Shown one piece after another: positions 1-13,629 of a stretch of 64,000 nt of DNA (position 1 is the first letter of the stretch; each line of letters opens with the position of its first letter). Origin of the DNA: Rhododendron vialii (lineage: Eukaryota; Streptophyta; Magnoliopsida; Ericales; Ericaceae); contig NC_080568.1 of NCBI RefSeq assembly GCF_030253575.1, positions 28,950,001 through 29,014,000 of the forward strand, in the 5' to 3' direction. The notes under the pieces are model-generated. The model searched no databases. It was not told the origin of the DNA and was given only the letters and a program-made list of their open reading frames with translations. A program made the position numbers and the translations under genes.

Positions 1-1132
1 AAAAAATCACTGGACTCATGACTGGTAGGAGGTGGGATAATGAAATGAAATCAACCGCTAATCATGTGATCTTCCTTGATTATACTCAATGTATCTAAAA
101 CAAATTATAATACGACAAAAGGGAAAAAAATAAGAACCACTCAATTGTGCAAAGGTTCTATAATCTGCACCATCTTAAATTCCTATCCAAAATAATGAAC
201 AATGTGGCACATAACTTGTTAAGCCGTGGCTTGTGATTGATAGAGACGAAAGAAAGTAGTTGACAACTTGACATAAAATTCCAATAGAACTCCGTTCCTC
301 ATGTCCATTGATATGTCTCATTTTCAGCTAGCTCCAAGTTTAGTTCAGTGATTGTTGTGTTACAAATGACTTAGATGGATAGATACATCACATCCTGGCT
401 TAAAGCATTAGCAAAAAAGGGAAATTTTCTGAACAAACCAAAACAAAACATGAAGACTGTGCTTAAGATTTGTGTCAATGTGGTCATCATATTGGGCATG
501 CTTTGTTGAAGTAGTGTTACCATCCTACGAGGCGAGCACGACACTTCCAAAAGGCAGCCTCATCACGATATTCTAAGTAAGTACTCCTTTTCCACCAGAT
601 AACCAAGTAATTTCCTGAAACTTCGTTCCACTATTATGTTTTCAACATAACTTCTTTTGTGTTTTACAGAACCCTTTCTTGGGCTTGTTCATTCCACTCT
701 GAATGGAGCCTTAGTGATCCTCTTCCACAAGTAATTGGTATACTACCAGTCACTTACACGCGGTTCTTTGATGCAGATTCTAGGTTTTGCTTATCCTTCG
801 ACATTGCATAATTCTCGATGTTAACAGATTGTAAGAAACAGTGAGACTTTCATACAAAATACCGATGCATTTCGCTAGTGTAGATACAGTGACAATGTGT
901 GTGTGTATATATAACATGCATTCTTTTGTATCTAGCTTAGTCCTGGTTTCCAGTGTCTCTATTGTGGATTCCTTATCCTTTGTACTGTTCCCCAAAGTTG
1001 GCACTGATTTGAACTGCATGACAATGAAGTCATACACATGGTACCCTGCAGTGGCTTTTTGAACCATAAATTGATTGCTTTTTAGATTCTTTCCTTTGTG
1101 CTTCTACTTTTCCAGGTTTTCTGATTATTATT
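1..1132. other. No gene recognised
   Basis: AT-rich sequence with only short open frames and no exon pattern that I can assign. It ends in the left copy of the 5-bp target duplication (TTATT, 1128-1132) of the solo LTR. Confidence 0.5.
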
Positions 1133-1666
1133 TGTTAGTAATTTATTTTAATCAACGGATATCTCTGTAATCTTAACGTGGTGGAGAGATAAACAAGTCT
1201 TTAATATCATGAAGCTCGTAATATAATTGAGATAAAGACGGGAGTGCAATTATAATACTGTAGTGAGGTGAATTATAATTAATGAAATAAGAAATAGAAT
1301 CCTGGGATTAGGTTTTTTTATTTACACTGGGAGGCTAGACTTATTACTCATTAGGTCCCTATCATAGCCCTATATATACACGTTATGCTATTCACGAAAT
1401 AGAGGCAGGCTTAGAGAGAGCAAACAGATCACGAAAAAGTCCACACTCGGTTCGTGCTCTAGATGTGCAGGGGATACGATAGAAGATCGTAACGTATGGT
1501 CGAGAAGTATTCGTGGTTTATAGTAAGGCGTGCTATAACAAGTTCAACTAGGGATCGTGTCGCAGGGAGTTAAGGTAGAACCCTAATTCCGCCTTACAGG
1601 GTTTTGCAATTTTTATTGTCTAATCTGTACGCGTCATTACTGGTTTCTAGGAATCGTTTCCCAACA
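1133..1666. mobile_element. Solo LTR of an LTR retrotransposon
   Basis: The 534-bp segment begins TGTTAG and ends CCCAACA, so it has the TG...CA ends and the short inverted TGTT/AACA termini of plant LTRs. It is flanked by a perfect 5-bp direct repeat, TTATT (1128-1132 and 1667-1671). A TATA-like string (ctatatataca) lies near 1370, about 240 bp into the segment, as expected for an LTR promoter. No internal gag-pol sequence or second LTR adjoins it, so it is best read as the product of LTR-LTR recombination. Copia or Gypsy affiliation cannot be decided from the LTR alone. Confidence 0.75.
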
Positions 1667-1671
1667 TTATT

Positions 1672-4600
1672 AGGGTTTTCAGGATCATGGGATTCCTTAG
1701 GCATTGCATCATGAACTCTGCAAAGCCGATGAATGAGTATCTACGTAGCACAGACACAAACACATTGACACAGTTCGGAAACATTTACATGTCTGTTTTT
1801 AGGAAGAGTGCTAGGCACGACCTTGTGGTCATACTGTCAGAGATTCCGGAGGTATGTGAAATTCATAGAGAATCCGGAGGTATTTGGAATTCGAAATTCT
1901 TGATTTGAGCTCTACATAAAAGTTGACAATTTTTACTTTTGGTACTCAGCACATAGAAATTGGTATGCAAAAGCAGCAAAACACATTATCCAAATCCCTT
2001 CTGCTATGTGGAGGCCAAAATGTCGTCACTTAGATTTAGGTGACCTTCTTTGTTACTTTTTCGCCCGTGCCTGTACTCTTTCCTAGTTGTGGTCTTTCTC
2101 GTGCCTCAAAAAAAAAATTTATATTTTCACACTTAGAAATTTTTGCCTTTCGTATTTTCGGTCGAATTTTTTTTGTCCCAGACAAAAACTTTTTTTTGTT
2201 TTTCCTGTTGAATTGTATTGTTCTCAATATTATTGTCCTTGTTTTTTGTTTTCTCTTGCTGGCTTCTGCATTTTACTTTTTGCAGTGATACCAAAACTCT
2301 AGTTCTAAGTGCCACTATATATCGATATCTGCTGCATGGGTTGGAAACATAGCAAGGCCATGTTTGTTTCATGGGTTTTCGGAGGGATTTGTTCAGAAAA
2401 ACCAGATGAAAGGAGAAATAGATTTAGCTTCTTCAATTCCTTGTCTTTTTTTTATCTTTCCCTTTAAGCTTTTTATTTCCCTCCGTAAATTCTTTTACAA
2501 ATCTATGATCCAAACATAACCTAAAGGGTGATTCAGATTGATATGCAAAGATGGCATAGGAGTAATGAATATGGTGCTTAGTCACATAATCCTCGAAAAT
2601 GCAATGCGCTTCTGCTCTCAATCTTCGCACTGCGCTCTTAATCCTCGCTCTCGCGAATTTTAGCTTACTATGTGTTTCAAAGGTACATTCGCACTCGAGC
2701 TCCCTCTCCTGCTCACACACCCGCACGAAAATTATGTGATTTTAGATATAGTGAAATTTTATTTTTTATTTTTGATAATCGAGTAACAGTCCTACAGTCG
2801 AAACCAAGGCACACAAATTGTGTGATTTTAGATGCGGTGAATTTAGATGACCAGCCAGGGTACACAAGTTAGTGGGATGTATGCATCAACTTCCACTACG
2901 ACTGACAATGGCCAAGTTGGTCCAAATTTTATGGGGTTATCCCAGATAGGCTTTCCTTTTATTGCCAGCACTGATAGAGATTGATAACCACATAGGGGGC
3001 CCATGCTCTGCAAAATGTCCCCAACACTAAAATCGTTGAATTGGATGATGAACTTTGCAATTGATCATTGAGCTATGTTGTGAACTTTGATACAAGGTGA
3101 GGAAGAAGGAAAACATCTCCACTTTCCCGTATCCGTATACTAGATAAATGCGGAAAAAAAAAATTGAATTCGGAAAGGTTTTTCCTTCATTTCTATTGGG
3201 TCCGGGGCAGGATTGTCGCTGCCACTTGAAGGTTTTTTTTTTTTTTTGATCTGCGCTGCCACTTGAGGTTGATTGGGAGTTATTTGGGCTTCCTGTAAAA
3301 GCATGGCGATCATATTCTTGGATTTCTCATGCTCTCCAAGCCCATGACGTGAGTGTTTCTAAAGTTTTAAGCTGAATTTAAAGGCCGAAAGGCCCGGTAC
3401 TAAAATAAGACTGACAAACGAGCTGAGTGGTAGATTAGTGAAAGGTGCGCACGTCGTTCTGTGCTCATTGGATTCCTCACAATTCACTTTATGTAACCTG
3501 TGTTCAACTGGTTCAAGTTCTCACATTCTTTCTTCATCATTGAATCTAGAATAAGAATCAAAATTAAATCCTCATAATCAAAATCAAATCCTTGGTTGAT
3601 TTACTCTCTCTCTGTGTTTGAATTATGTATGTGGAGTGGAGAATCAGAACCAGAAACAAAATCAAATCTTTATTTGATTATTTGCAAGATTTTTGAATGA
3701 TTCTGATCCCTCCCTCTCTCCCTCGATCTCACAGAAGATCTAACATGCAAGAGTTTGGGGAGAAAATCTTGGAAAGATGTGATTTTTTTTAAAAATTTCT
3801 AAGGATTCTCGGTGCACGAATCACCGAGTGGCTTGGGGAAGAAAAAGCAACGCTAGATTTTGGGCCAACTGATTTTACCAAAGAAACCCTGCGCAAAGGA
3901 CAAAAAAGAAAGGAACTAAGAAGAAGAAAAAAGGACATAGAGGGGAAAAGTTGAATCGAAAAACCCATTAAAGTAAATTGTAAAAACATGCTACAGTACA
4001 GTACACAAATAGTACTCGTGGGCCACCACCCAAAAGTTTGTGTAACGACCAAAAATGCCCCCTTCAATCCTCCCTCACGACAAATCACTAAAATGAAGAG
4101 ATAAAGGGGGCATTTTCAGGAGAACAAAGCCCAAAAACCAACAAGCCAATCCTTCTTCATGCAAGCAAGCATGGATAATCAAGCTTTGTTCGTTTGTCAA
4201 CCTTGGCCGAAACTGTTCTCTCGCCGAGCATATTCTAACGTTTGTCTCAAATTTTTTTGACACCTGCAATTATCTCTTTTAGGAGTCAACATGGACCGCA
4301 TCGGTTCTGGTATACTCCGCGTATTTTTTTTTATACGAAAAGAGGTATACTCCGTATGAAAAACCAAAAACCAAACAATTTATACGGATTCAAGATTTAG
4401 AGAACCATAAACTGTTTTTTCAGTTAACAGAACATGGTTAGTACAAATAATTGAACCTACAAGAAGTGCCAAAGAAACCATCGAAACACAACCTTCACTA
4501 TCAAAGTAGTTAATCCTTTCCAAACCTGTTACCTGAAAAACCAAACCAAATTTACTGGTTCTAAATGGTTAATCGGTTCTTTTGCATGCCCTTAATTTTT

Positions 4601-5080
4601 ATTTTGTTTTTACTGGAGGGAAACAACATATTTTCAGGTTCTTAACTACATATATACATCAAAACTCAGAAATATTAGAAGTGAGAACTGCTACAGGTAC
4701 ATGGAAATAGGGCCCAAGCCGTAGGGCTCGCTTTCTTGGCGTTTCCACACAAATTTAACAAGCGCAGAAACCCGCCAAGCATTAGGCCATTTTGGCATAC
4801 AGTGCGACATTTTTATCTGCTTAAAGTTTCCCTTTCCTGAAAAAAGATTCTCCCAAATAGGGGTAGAGTAAATTCTACATCCAAAACAACTTCTACCAAA
4901 GCAGAACACAACAGAAAAGATTTTACCCGCAGCTGGTAAAATTATGGGGACCTAGTTAAAGAATGAAACTGTTCGAAAGACAAAAAAGAAGGGGAAACAA
5001 CCTAAGCACGTACAACCGAGTTCTGGAATCTCCAATCTAACCCCCCAAGTTACCAGCAAAATTTCTCAAAAATGAGGACT
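1672..5080. other. Intergenic; 3' flank of the translocator gene
   Basis: No gene recognised. The stretch has T-rich tracts (2100-2290), a short direct duplication around 2710-2850 (gtgattttaga), and poly-T at about 3234-3247. The last few hundred bases before 5081 should contain the 3' UTR of the minus-strand translocator, but no polyadenylation site can be fixed by eye. Confidence 0.4.
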
Positions 5081-8000
5081 TCAAGCTGACTTTGGCTTTG
5101 GCTTAATGCGCTTCACCCTTGAATACAGGAATACTCCAGCCAGGGCCACACCAGTGCCTGCAGCAAAAAGCAGGAAAATTGCAAGAATTTAGAGAAGAGA
5201 CCTGCTAGTAGTATATGTAAAGTTATGAGAAAACCATTTTTTCCAGATCTAACAGAAAACTGTAGTTTGTTATAAACATTACCACAGCTTGTGGGAGTTC
5301 AAGAGGAAGTAATCATTACCGAGAGAGTTGATAGATGAAACAGGCGTCCGGAAGAAGAGAACAGAGGTGACAATAACCACCACCCGCTTAACGCAATTTC
5401 CAACAGAGTGGGTAACTGGGGATACCCTCTGCAATATCATATATGAAACCTGCATGACAAGCTCAGATCAGCCTCTCTATGAAAAAAACAACTATTACAA
5501 ATAGATAATTTTAGTAGAGGGGTAAGTTGAAGTTAAAGAACATTATAAGCATGTTCTTAGAAACTTTACATCGTGAAAATACTGGAAAGTTCTATAAGCC
5601 ATGTGGATAACTTGAGCTTTCATGGCATAAACTCTACTATGTCAGTGGCTATGAGCTTACTAGTTAAGGCATGCATCAACGTGGAGCATTGAGTGTTAAG
5701 ACACTGAATTTGAAACAACCTGATAAGTTCATAACAATACGTTTGGGGGAAAATAAACGAATTGAAACCTGAAAAGCTAAGAAGAAAAATATATAAAGCT
5801 GGAAGACTTCAGAATGGATGATGCTGAGCAAGTTTGTGTTTGGAACTACCTGTTACATTTAGTAGGTAATGCACAGAATCTCCAAAACTGATCATTACAC
5901 ACTACTTCAGTAATCACGCCATCTATGCTTCAATCGCAAAAAGAAAATATGACCTCTAACTTGTACCAATAAGGAACCAACGACATACAAGTCATGGTTA
6001 ATTTACATACTACAATCGGAATCACCAGAATTGCAATTAAAACAGAGTTTGATCTGCCAATTACACACATTGTTTTAAGGTCACAACAATGGCTCAACAG
6101 AGAACTATGGCGTTAGAACAACAGAAAAACCGAACTTACACAATAAGCATTGTAAGGGCCACAGAGGACACGGTCATCATCAATTTGACCGGAACGAGAT
6201 AAAAAAGTCATTACTTTTGGGTGGATCCATTTGTCATCTTGTTATTAAGGTAGATCATATGATTCTACGCAAAGCATTCTGTCACCCATGAAAAAAAGAA
6301 TCCCTCGCCGAATCTTTCTCTAACTGTTACTTTCCTTCCATACCGAGCTGAACTCACCACCGGCTTGTTGAAGAGGGAAATATGATCAAATATCCTCCTA
6401 AATGCAGGCGTGATCTTACATATGATAGCACCAGACACACTCTTGCCTTTTTTGGAGTCAAAACTCTTCTCTCCAGTGGAAGTACATCAACAAGCAAAAT
6501 ACGGTGAAGATCACCCAATAATGTCATATCTATTTTCAAAAGCATATGTAACACAGTAACAGTGATTATTGACAGCACTTGACAATCCTCTATTCAGAGT
6601 GTCTTAACCCTACTACGCAGTTCTTTTCATTCCCCCTTTTCCGGTTGTCTGATACTTTTCATTAACAACCGATAATATGATGGTTTTATAACATCGTAGG
6701 ATGGGTCTCACAGTTCAATTCAAGTTACAGACAATGCAATATTTGTCACCTTTAATTTGGACCATAACGCATCCGGAACTTGAAAAAGAGAACATTAGGA
6801 AAACATATTTTTTTTAACTAAGCACAAAGAATAAATAAAATACCAATATTGAAATAAATTTCTTACCTGCTGATATGCATGGAAGCAGAGTGCAGCAAGG
6901 AGAGACCTGGTGTAAACCTGTCTGACATCCAGTCCCTGACAAGCAAAACCAAAAAAATCAGGACATTACATATGACAAAGATGTACGTTATGTGGACAAA
7001 TAAATAACTGAATAGAATCTATTGTTAACATTTCAAATTTACTCACAGCTGCTTGCAGGTATAAAGGTGTGATCTTGACTCCTTCCATGAAGAAAGTAAC
7101 AGGAGCCAGCAAGAATAAGGACATAATCGTTATAATTGAGAAGAGAGTGATGTTGTCCAAAGATTCCTGTACAAACACATACTAATCACTTACTTGAGAA
7201 GAAAAACCAAAAAACACACAAAATCTTCTTCTTCAATAAAGAAAAAGAATTACCTTGAGAAAAAGAAATTTAAAAAGGCAAAAACAAATCAAAGACGAGT
7301 TATCTATTGCTCACTACATTTTGCAAGTACTTAACATCTAAAAGAAATTAACTGTTCCACTGCATGCACTCTGTGCTACAAATTCTCTAGCACTTGACAA
7401 CAATCAATAAAAGAACAAACTATACCTACAAAATAGGTAATCGCAAACAATTACATTGAAGTAAAAAAAGCACTTTGTTCTAAAATTATTGTCGAAATGA
7501 AACCATGAGTGAATACCTCTTTCTTAACCATAAACTTTTTGCTAAGGACGTTACGTGATTGGTTGGTCAAATTAGAAGCCATTGCACTCCAAAACCCAGC
7601 CCTGTTTCACTTACAAGAAATAATAATCAGAATCTAGGATAACAGTTCAACTACTAATAATCAAAGTGATTCTTATATAATCTAAAACTCGACACAGGTA
7701 AGAAGGTACCTATAGGCAGAGGAACATTTCCTCTCTATTTAAAACTTTGTTCGGTTCCATCCAGTATTAGGCAACAAAAAGGTGGGTAGTGATTTACAGC
7801 AAATACAGGTGTAGTTACTCACCAATTGAAAGAAGCCTCGGTCATTGACGCCAGTCCCACTCCACCAACAATTGGTATCAGAGAAGCAACCACCCAGGGA
7901 GTGGGTATCTGTTTGGGCAGGCAAAGAAGGAAATGGTTAGACTTAGACCAACTCGTCGGTAATGCATATTTGCCAGTAAGCCTAGTACCAAAGGTACATG

Positions 8001-10154
8001 TTCATTAATTAAAATTTTCCACAGCGGGTAAAGATTAAGTTACTCAGACACTGTTTCAAAGCATGGCAATGAAGATGACACATAAATAGGGTCTACTAAC
8101 TACGATTCCATTCGGGAATTAATGTGGGACTCCATCCTTATTCCACAAACGTCGAAGAAGAAACAAAATGACAGGATCCCCTAGGGGACACCCCAACACC
8201 TAGGTCTCACTCCAAATAGAAAGATCTCAAGCTTGGGTCTCCCTCACATACCTATCAAAAACATGGAAGGAATGGGAAGCAATTGAAATACAAACCTCCC
8301 CTAGAAACATAGCTGAGAGGACAACTGAGAAAAATGGCTCCATGGCTTTGATTGTGTGCGTGAAAGAAACGGCAACTTTTCCCAGGCTCATATTCGTGAA
8401 AAGGTTGCCTAAGGTGTGCACCATTGCCAATGGCAGGATTGCTAGAAGCTGTCAACAGAAGTAAACTAATTAATCAGAGTCAGCATGATTACAGCAACAT
8501 AAATACATATTGAACCATACGAAAATACCTGTGCACCACTGATTTTTGGTCGTCGGTAGAGATTGGAGGTCCACATAAAAAGAACAAGTACAGTCCCAAC
8601 GGCAAACTGAACTGTGGTGACGGTTACTGGAAATGGGAATACTTTCAAAACCTGTGAATGAGAGGCATTAGTAATCCTGTTTTTTTCTGCTTATTAGAAA
8701 AGGTTCAACATTCAAATTCAATGGGGCAATATCCAGCACACTTAAGTTCCCAAGTGTACTGATTGCAAATATTTGGTCGCTGTATCATAGATCAATTGCT
8801 TTCAGCCTTTCAGGATATGACACATTTGTTAGATTGTGTATACCACAAAAACAACATTCAAAACCATGACTCCTTGAGAACTATTATTAGCTCCGTGGTC
8901 AACCATCTAACCTTTACACGAAGAATTTAACATTTGCACGCATTCAAAGGAAAAGCAAGTTATAGTCATGCAAAAACTACTAAATAACCACACCAAAAAA
9001 AAACGTGGTCACTTGCTTGGCCAAACGCCGATACAGCTCAATCTCTAAACGAGAAGGTTCTACACTTGAGGTATTAACAGTTTGTCAGTTTAACACATTC
9101 AAAGTTGCCAAACATCACCAAATGTAAAACTCAGTGTTCTAAAACAAGGAATTAATCGGTGATTAATTGTGGCGGAGCCTATCCGACTAGGTCCAACTAA
9201 CGACTAATCGTTGATTACTAATTAATATGCACTGATTAATCGCCAATTTATCTGATTAATCGCTCGAAGGTGGCCGACCGCCCGACTAGCGCCTAGCGAC
9301 TTTTAGAACATTGGTAAAACTCGATTCAAGCTGTCAAATTTTACCACCATTATCCCTGCATTTTATTGGCTCATCTCAGGAAGTACAGAATCCAAGCAAT
9401 CTCAAATCACAGACATGAGACCATCCATGTGTAAATAACAATACAAGTCTATAGACATACCCGTACACGATATTATACACATAGAAAACAACCAAATCAA
9501 GCCAGATCAGCGAAAATAAAGATCATCACAATCAAAAAAATTGCAAAAACTCAAGTTCCACACACACAAAAACGAACAAACAAAAGAGATCCATATTATA
9601 ACCAATTTACCACCTGCAAAATACTCTTTAGACAAGGTCTGACCTAACTCACATAACGCGCATGCGCGAGAGCCAAAATGTCTCCCAAAACATCCCAATC
9701 ATAAAATTAGCGAAGCAATGATAGAGAGCGCGAGCGCAGGATCTACTGAAGGATTATATTGTAGTAAAAGGTTTACCTGCTTGTTGTAGATGTTGAAGTA
9801 TATATTGAACAGGTACCAAAGCCCGAACAGAGACCCCAGCTGCAACGTGCTCATCAAACTACTCGTCTTCTCAGTCTCCCCGGCGGTGCTCTCCGCCGCC
9901 CTAACCTCGACCGCACCAGATTCGCGCTCGGCGGGCACGACCGGCGGGGTCGAAATCCAGCCATTGAACCTCGGCGAAGAATAACAAACCGACGGCGATC
10001 GGCGGAGGGAAGAGTTGGGTGCGAAATGGAGGGATCGGGAAGGGGAGGGGGTTGGTAAGGGGCTGAATCTAGGTGTGGAGGCGGTGGGGGCGGAGGCGAT
10101 TCGAGCTTTGCGGAGAGAGAGGGAGGGGGAGAAGGAGAATGCTGCGCCCTGCAT
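5081..10154 (-). CDS. PPT: Plastid phosphoenolpyruvate/phosphate translocator
   Basis: Exchanges phosphoenolpyruvate for inorganic phosphate across the inner plastid envelope, feeding the shikimate pathway. Nine exons with GT-AG borders and matching phases join to 406 aa, close to known PPTs (about 400): 10154-9777, 8651-8529, 8448-8296, 7908-7823, 7601-7517, 7166-7047, 6935-6867, 5449-5320, 5157-5081. Residues 1 to about 95 are Ser/Pro/Arg-rich, as in a plastid transit peptide. The carrier core follows: [14 protein letters not shown] (about 113-126), [17 protein letters not shown] (185-201) and [10 protein letters not shown] (356-365). The Lys-Arg pair (359-360) matches the phosphate-binding residues of the triose-phosphate translocator family. 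The tail ends [10 protein letters not shown], as in other PPTs. No frame defects. Intron 1 (1.1 kb) holds a hAT-type MITE. The sequence fits PPT rather than the TPT or GPT branches; PPT1 versus PPT2 is not resolved. Confidence 0.95.
9132..9313. mobile_element. hAT-type MITE in PPT intron 1
   Basis: A 182-bp element with ends CAGTGTTCTAAAA and TTTTAGAACATTG, which are near-perfect inverted repeats. It is flanked by the 8-bp direct repeat GTAAAACT (9124-9131 and 9314-9321). The CA-GTGTT start and 8-bp duplication fit the hAT superfamily. The interior is rich in GATTAAT repeats and codes for nothing. Confidence 0.8.
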
Positions 10155-10167
10155 GGTTGAGATCCAG

Positions 10168-10200
<33 letters not shown>

Positions 10201-10322
10201 GGGAGCGTTGGGGACTCCGCTGGAGAGCTAGGTGGGCGGGGGTGGGGAGAGTATACAGTGTGGACCAGAGGGATTTGGAAAGCAAAAGAGGGATATTCTT
10301 GGGATTTTTGTAGAGATTCAAA
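10155..10322 (-). promoter_or_regulatory. PPT 5' leader and proximal promoter
   Basis: Directly upstream of the translocator ATG on the minus strand. It has a long CT-rich tract (GA-rich on the plus strand, about 10165-10203), common in plant 5' leaders, and a weak TATA candidate (gtatac, 10250-10255). A MITE begins only 169 bp upstream of the ATG, so the undisturbed proximal promoter is short. Confidence 0.4.
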
Positions 10323-10487
10323 TTTTTTACATTGTCGGTCGATGTAAATATTTATTTATTTCAAATCAATTATATTGAGTTAAGTCATTATATTCAAATA
10401 TTGGGACTATTATTTTGACGATGTAGCGCAATATAATTGATTTAAAAGAAATGAATGATTACATCGACGATGTAAAAACTTTAATCT
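10323..10487. mobile_element. Foldback MITE in the PPT promoter
   Basis: Inverted arms of about 50 bp: TTTTTACATTGTCGGTCGATG on the left pairs with the right arm ending at the same string read in reverse, followed in both by ATTTATTTCAAATCAATTATA-type sequence. A second member of the family lies at 34297-34466, sharing the inner arm (TTTCAAATCAATTG) and the outer TTTACA...GGTGTAAA pattern. Confidence 0.65.
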
Positions 10488-13469
10488 CATTTTTGTATTG
10501 AATCTATTGATGCTACTATTGTATTCTTTTCTCGTTCACTTGTCAAAAAATTAGTGCTGAATTTTTTTTAAAAGTGAACTAATGAAGTGGAGTATTTTGA
10601 TAGGCAAAAAGTACGATTATTTCTCTTTATGCGGTCGTTTGATATAAGAAAATTAAAAAATGGTTGAAAGTACTGCTTTTAATGTAGTAGGTTAGGTTTA
10701 ATTGCGACGAAAATATTCGTGCAAAATTTGTTTTGTTTTGTTTGCGGGGAAAAGCTAATTTAAATGGGAATTTTTTTTTTTACTAACTAAACCCGTATAA
10801 AACAAATAATTAAAATTTTTAACACGTTGTTTTCTTTTTTGGCAAATGAATGGACCCTAGGGTCCGGTTGAAGGACTAACAGACTAGTTTAATCTGCTTT
10901 TTTTTTTTTCAAGAGTTGGGAATTGTGTTCTGAACTTGTTTGTATGATCAAAATCATCGACGGCTAAAATCTGCCTGAGAGTTGAGATAATAATTACTCT
11001 AAAAATTAAGATGATGGAATATCATGTGAAATAGTTATAACATTCATTTATTTTATCAACAACATTTTATCTCTCTCAAGAGAAATGTGGTTTGAAATAT
11101 ATATATATATATTTTTTTTGTTAACTCATGTTTTAAAGTCGGTATCATCAAACAATCAAAAAGGGACGAGAGGATTCAAACGCTTTTTGTTTTCTCGGGA
11201 ATTCGGGAGAGGGTCCACTAGTGTAGGTAGGTAGTGTCGTGACCTGGATTTGGTAAATTACATTGTCGGTCCATATAGTTTTGATGAGGTTCCAGTTTGA
11301 TGGATTCAATTTCGATTTCATTGATTTGAACCTTTTATTTCCATCTGTTAAATGTAGATCCTTGGTCATTTGCTGTTAAGGAGGAAAAAAAAATTCATAT
11401 GCAAAGAATACACATTTTAAATGAGTTGTATGAAGAAAGCAATGTATGTACACTAGTTTAAATAAGTGGAGTGAATGAAAAAAATACTAGCCATACTTTC
11501 TCCCTCGATCATCAAACATTTTATCATCCAAGTAGCCTCAATGACGGATTCCAATTAAAAGTGGAGAGGCTATTGCGTTTAGTGGACGTTGCAGATTTAA
11601 ATGCCTCGTGAACTGCACATTATCAAAACTAAAGTTATGGTTGCACATGAGCAGGATTTCACTATGGTAAGTTCTATTGTTTTTCCTTTTGTTTCCTTAT
11701 GTTGCATTTCAAAACTTGATTAGAAGGTGTGGGTTTTTTTTTTTTGTTTAATCTAGTTTTTCTTTGCTTATATACTTTTATGTTTTGCGTTATTGCTATA
11801 TTAATGATTTTTCTAAACTACATAAAAATGCAAAAAATGTTACAAGATATTTTCAATACTTGAGAACTTAATTAGAAATTAAGAACTAATGCCAAAAGGG
11901 AATTCTCCAGAATTACAACAAAACAAATCAAAGTAAGAACTATCTATAGTAGATAAAAGGAACTACACGCTGCTTAGAGAAATACAATGAGGAACTTGTC
12001 AATTTTTTGACTAGTAGAGATAACAAATCAGAAGTCTTGATGTTCCTTGAAAGGCCTTAACCCTCACATCAAATCTAATTTGCTCAATGACTGATGAAGT
12101 ATACTACAGCAAGAGAACTTTTGCATTGAAACTAGAACTACCAAGAGACCTTTTGACTCTTTGAGACCATGGATTAGGACCAATATGAACACAAGAGAGG
12201 TGAGAACATGCAGCCAAACATAAACGGAAAGGGGCCCCTTCAGGAACATCCGATAAAATTGGAATGATACAGAGAAAGATAAGTGGAAAGGGAGCATTCG
12301 AACAATAGATGGACATAAGGTTTTAAATTGAAGGCATTGAAACTACATGGACTATGGTATGGTCATGGAAACATACAGGGGCCAGTGGATTCACCAGTTT
12401 CTATATTTTGTTTTACTTTTTGGGCCAGGGGCAAGTTTGGTAGTCGAGGGTCCAAATTTGGGGCCATAATTTTCATACCAAACAGCAAGAAAAAAATACC
12501 AGTAGGTCAGTTCCTACTGGGTGGGAGTTGGGGTAGGGAATTACATGGAGGGATGATTAGTGGGACCCATTACCAATAACCAAACACCAAAAAAGGTTGG
12601 TGGGCTAACTCACAACTACATTTTTTTATTTTTTTTTATAGCTGGATGTCCGGATTAGCTTGCGTGCATTTCGATTAATTTTCGGAATCCTTAAGATAAC
12701 GACCGGATATAACCTCCAACTATTGTAGGCAGCAAGCTCACGTCAAACATATTTCTCCTTTTCCTTGAGAATCAAAAAAAGAAAAAACCTTCTTTTTTCT
12801 TTTTCATTTTTGCATCATTAAGAAAATAAATTAGGTACGGGAGGCAGGATAGAGGGAGGTGGCCGCTATGCAGTGGGTGGAATCCGTTAGTAATTTTTAA
12901 TTAATTTAGGTGTGCGTAAATTATTCTGAACATTTGATTATAAAAAAAAGAAGCAAAAAAGCTCTTGGGAGTATTGTTAAAGCCTTGATATGTTATTGGG
13001 TCTATGTTATTGCATCACCTGGACACGAATGCAGGGTAACTTTCATTTTTTTAAATTGATTAACAAAAAATAAAATTTATTAATTTTTGAATAAATAGTA
13101 CAAATACAAAGATTAAAGGGACACAAAGCACGATGACATTATAACGAGAAGCAAAATCCCAACAAAGTTGACACTAGAGCCTCTCAAATTGATTGTTGGT
13201 TAAGGACTAATTTCCTGAGTACAAATAATGCCCCACGTGCATGCAATAGAAAATCCTAGGATAAGATATTGATGGGATTAATTACGCTAACAACAAAATC
13301 GAAAGTCAATATAGTTCCGATCATGTAACAATGGATGAATAGACAGTTCGGATTTTAGTCTGAACAATGGATGCTTCGGATCAATAAGAATTTGGATTAA
13401 ATTCGAGTCATCTACACCAAAATGGTCGGCCGGATCCGTCGTTCTACAACCCTTGTAGACTGTAGTGAG
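10488..13469. other. No gene recognised
   Basis: AT-rich intergenic DNA with short, incoherent open frames. Nothing in it matches a protein family or RNA gene that I know. Confidence 0.45.
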
Positions 13470-13629
13470 TTTTTTTTTGCCAATATTGTGTACATCAGTG
13501 GGGGTTAGTGGGGTGTTAGTATATTAGTCAATAGAGAGTTTAGAGGCTGTCCATAGCACTGAACTCCAAATTCGCCCCCGTAGGACTTGAACTTTCGCCT
13601 CCACAGTAGAGGGAAGATGAGACAACAAA
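13470..13629 (-). mobile_element. tRNA-derived SINE (minus strand)
   Basis: Read on the minus strand, the segment has a tRNA-like head with an RNA polymerase III B-box match (AGTTCAAGTCC) and ends in an A-run (T-run 13471-13478 on the plus strand). Its 3' half is shared with 37686-37873: T-run, then ...atcagtgggggttagtg..., and ...gaggctgtccata. Two copies sharing a tail after a pol III head indicate one SINE family. Confidence 0.6.

Noticed and set aside
2036-2372. Overlapping ORFs on both strands rich in Phe or Lys
   Set aside because: They follow from T-rich low-complexity sequence, with no conserved motif.
9854-10347. Overlapping ORFs on both strands at the 5' end of the PPT gene (110 and 155 codons)
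   Set aside because: They arise from the CT/GA-rich leader and the GC-rich transit-peptide exon. The transit peptide frame from 10154 is the one that joins in phase to eight further PPT exons.
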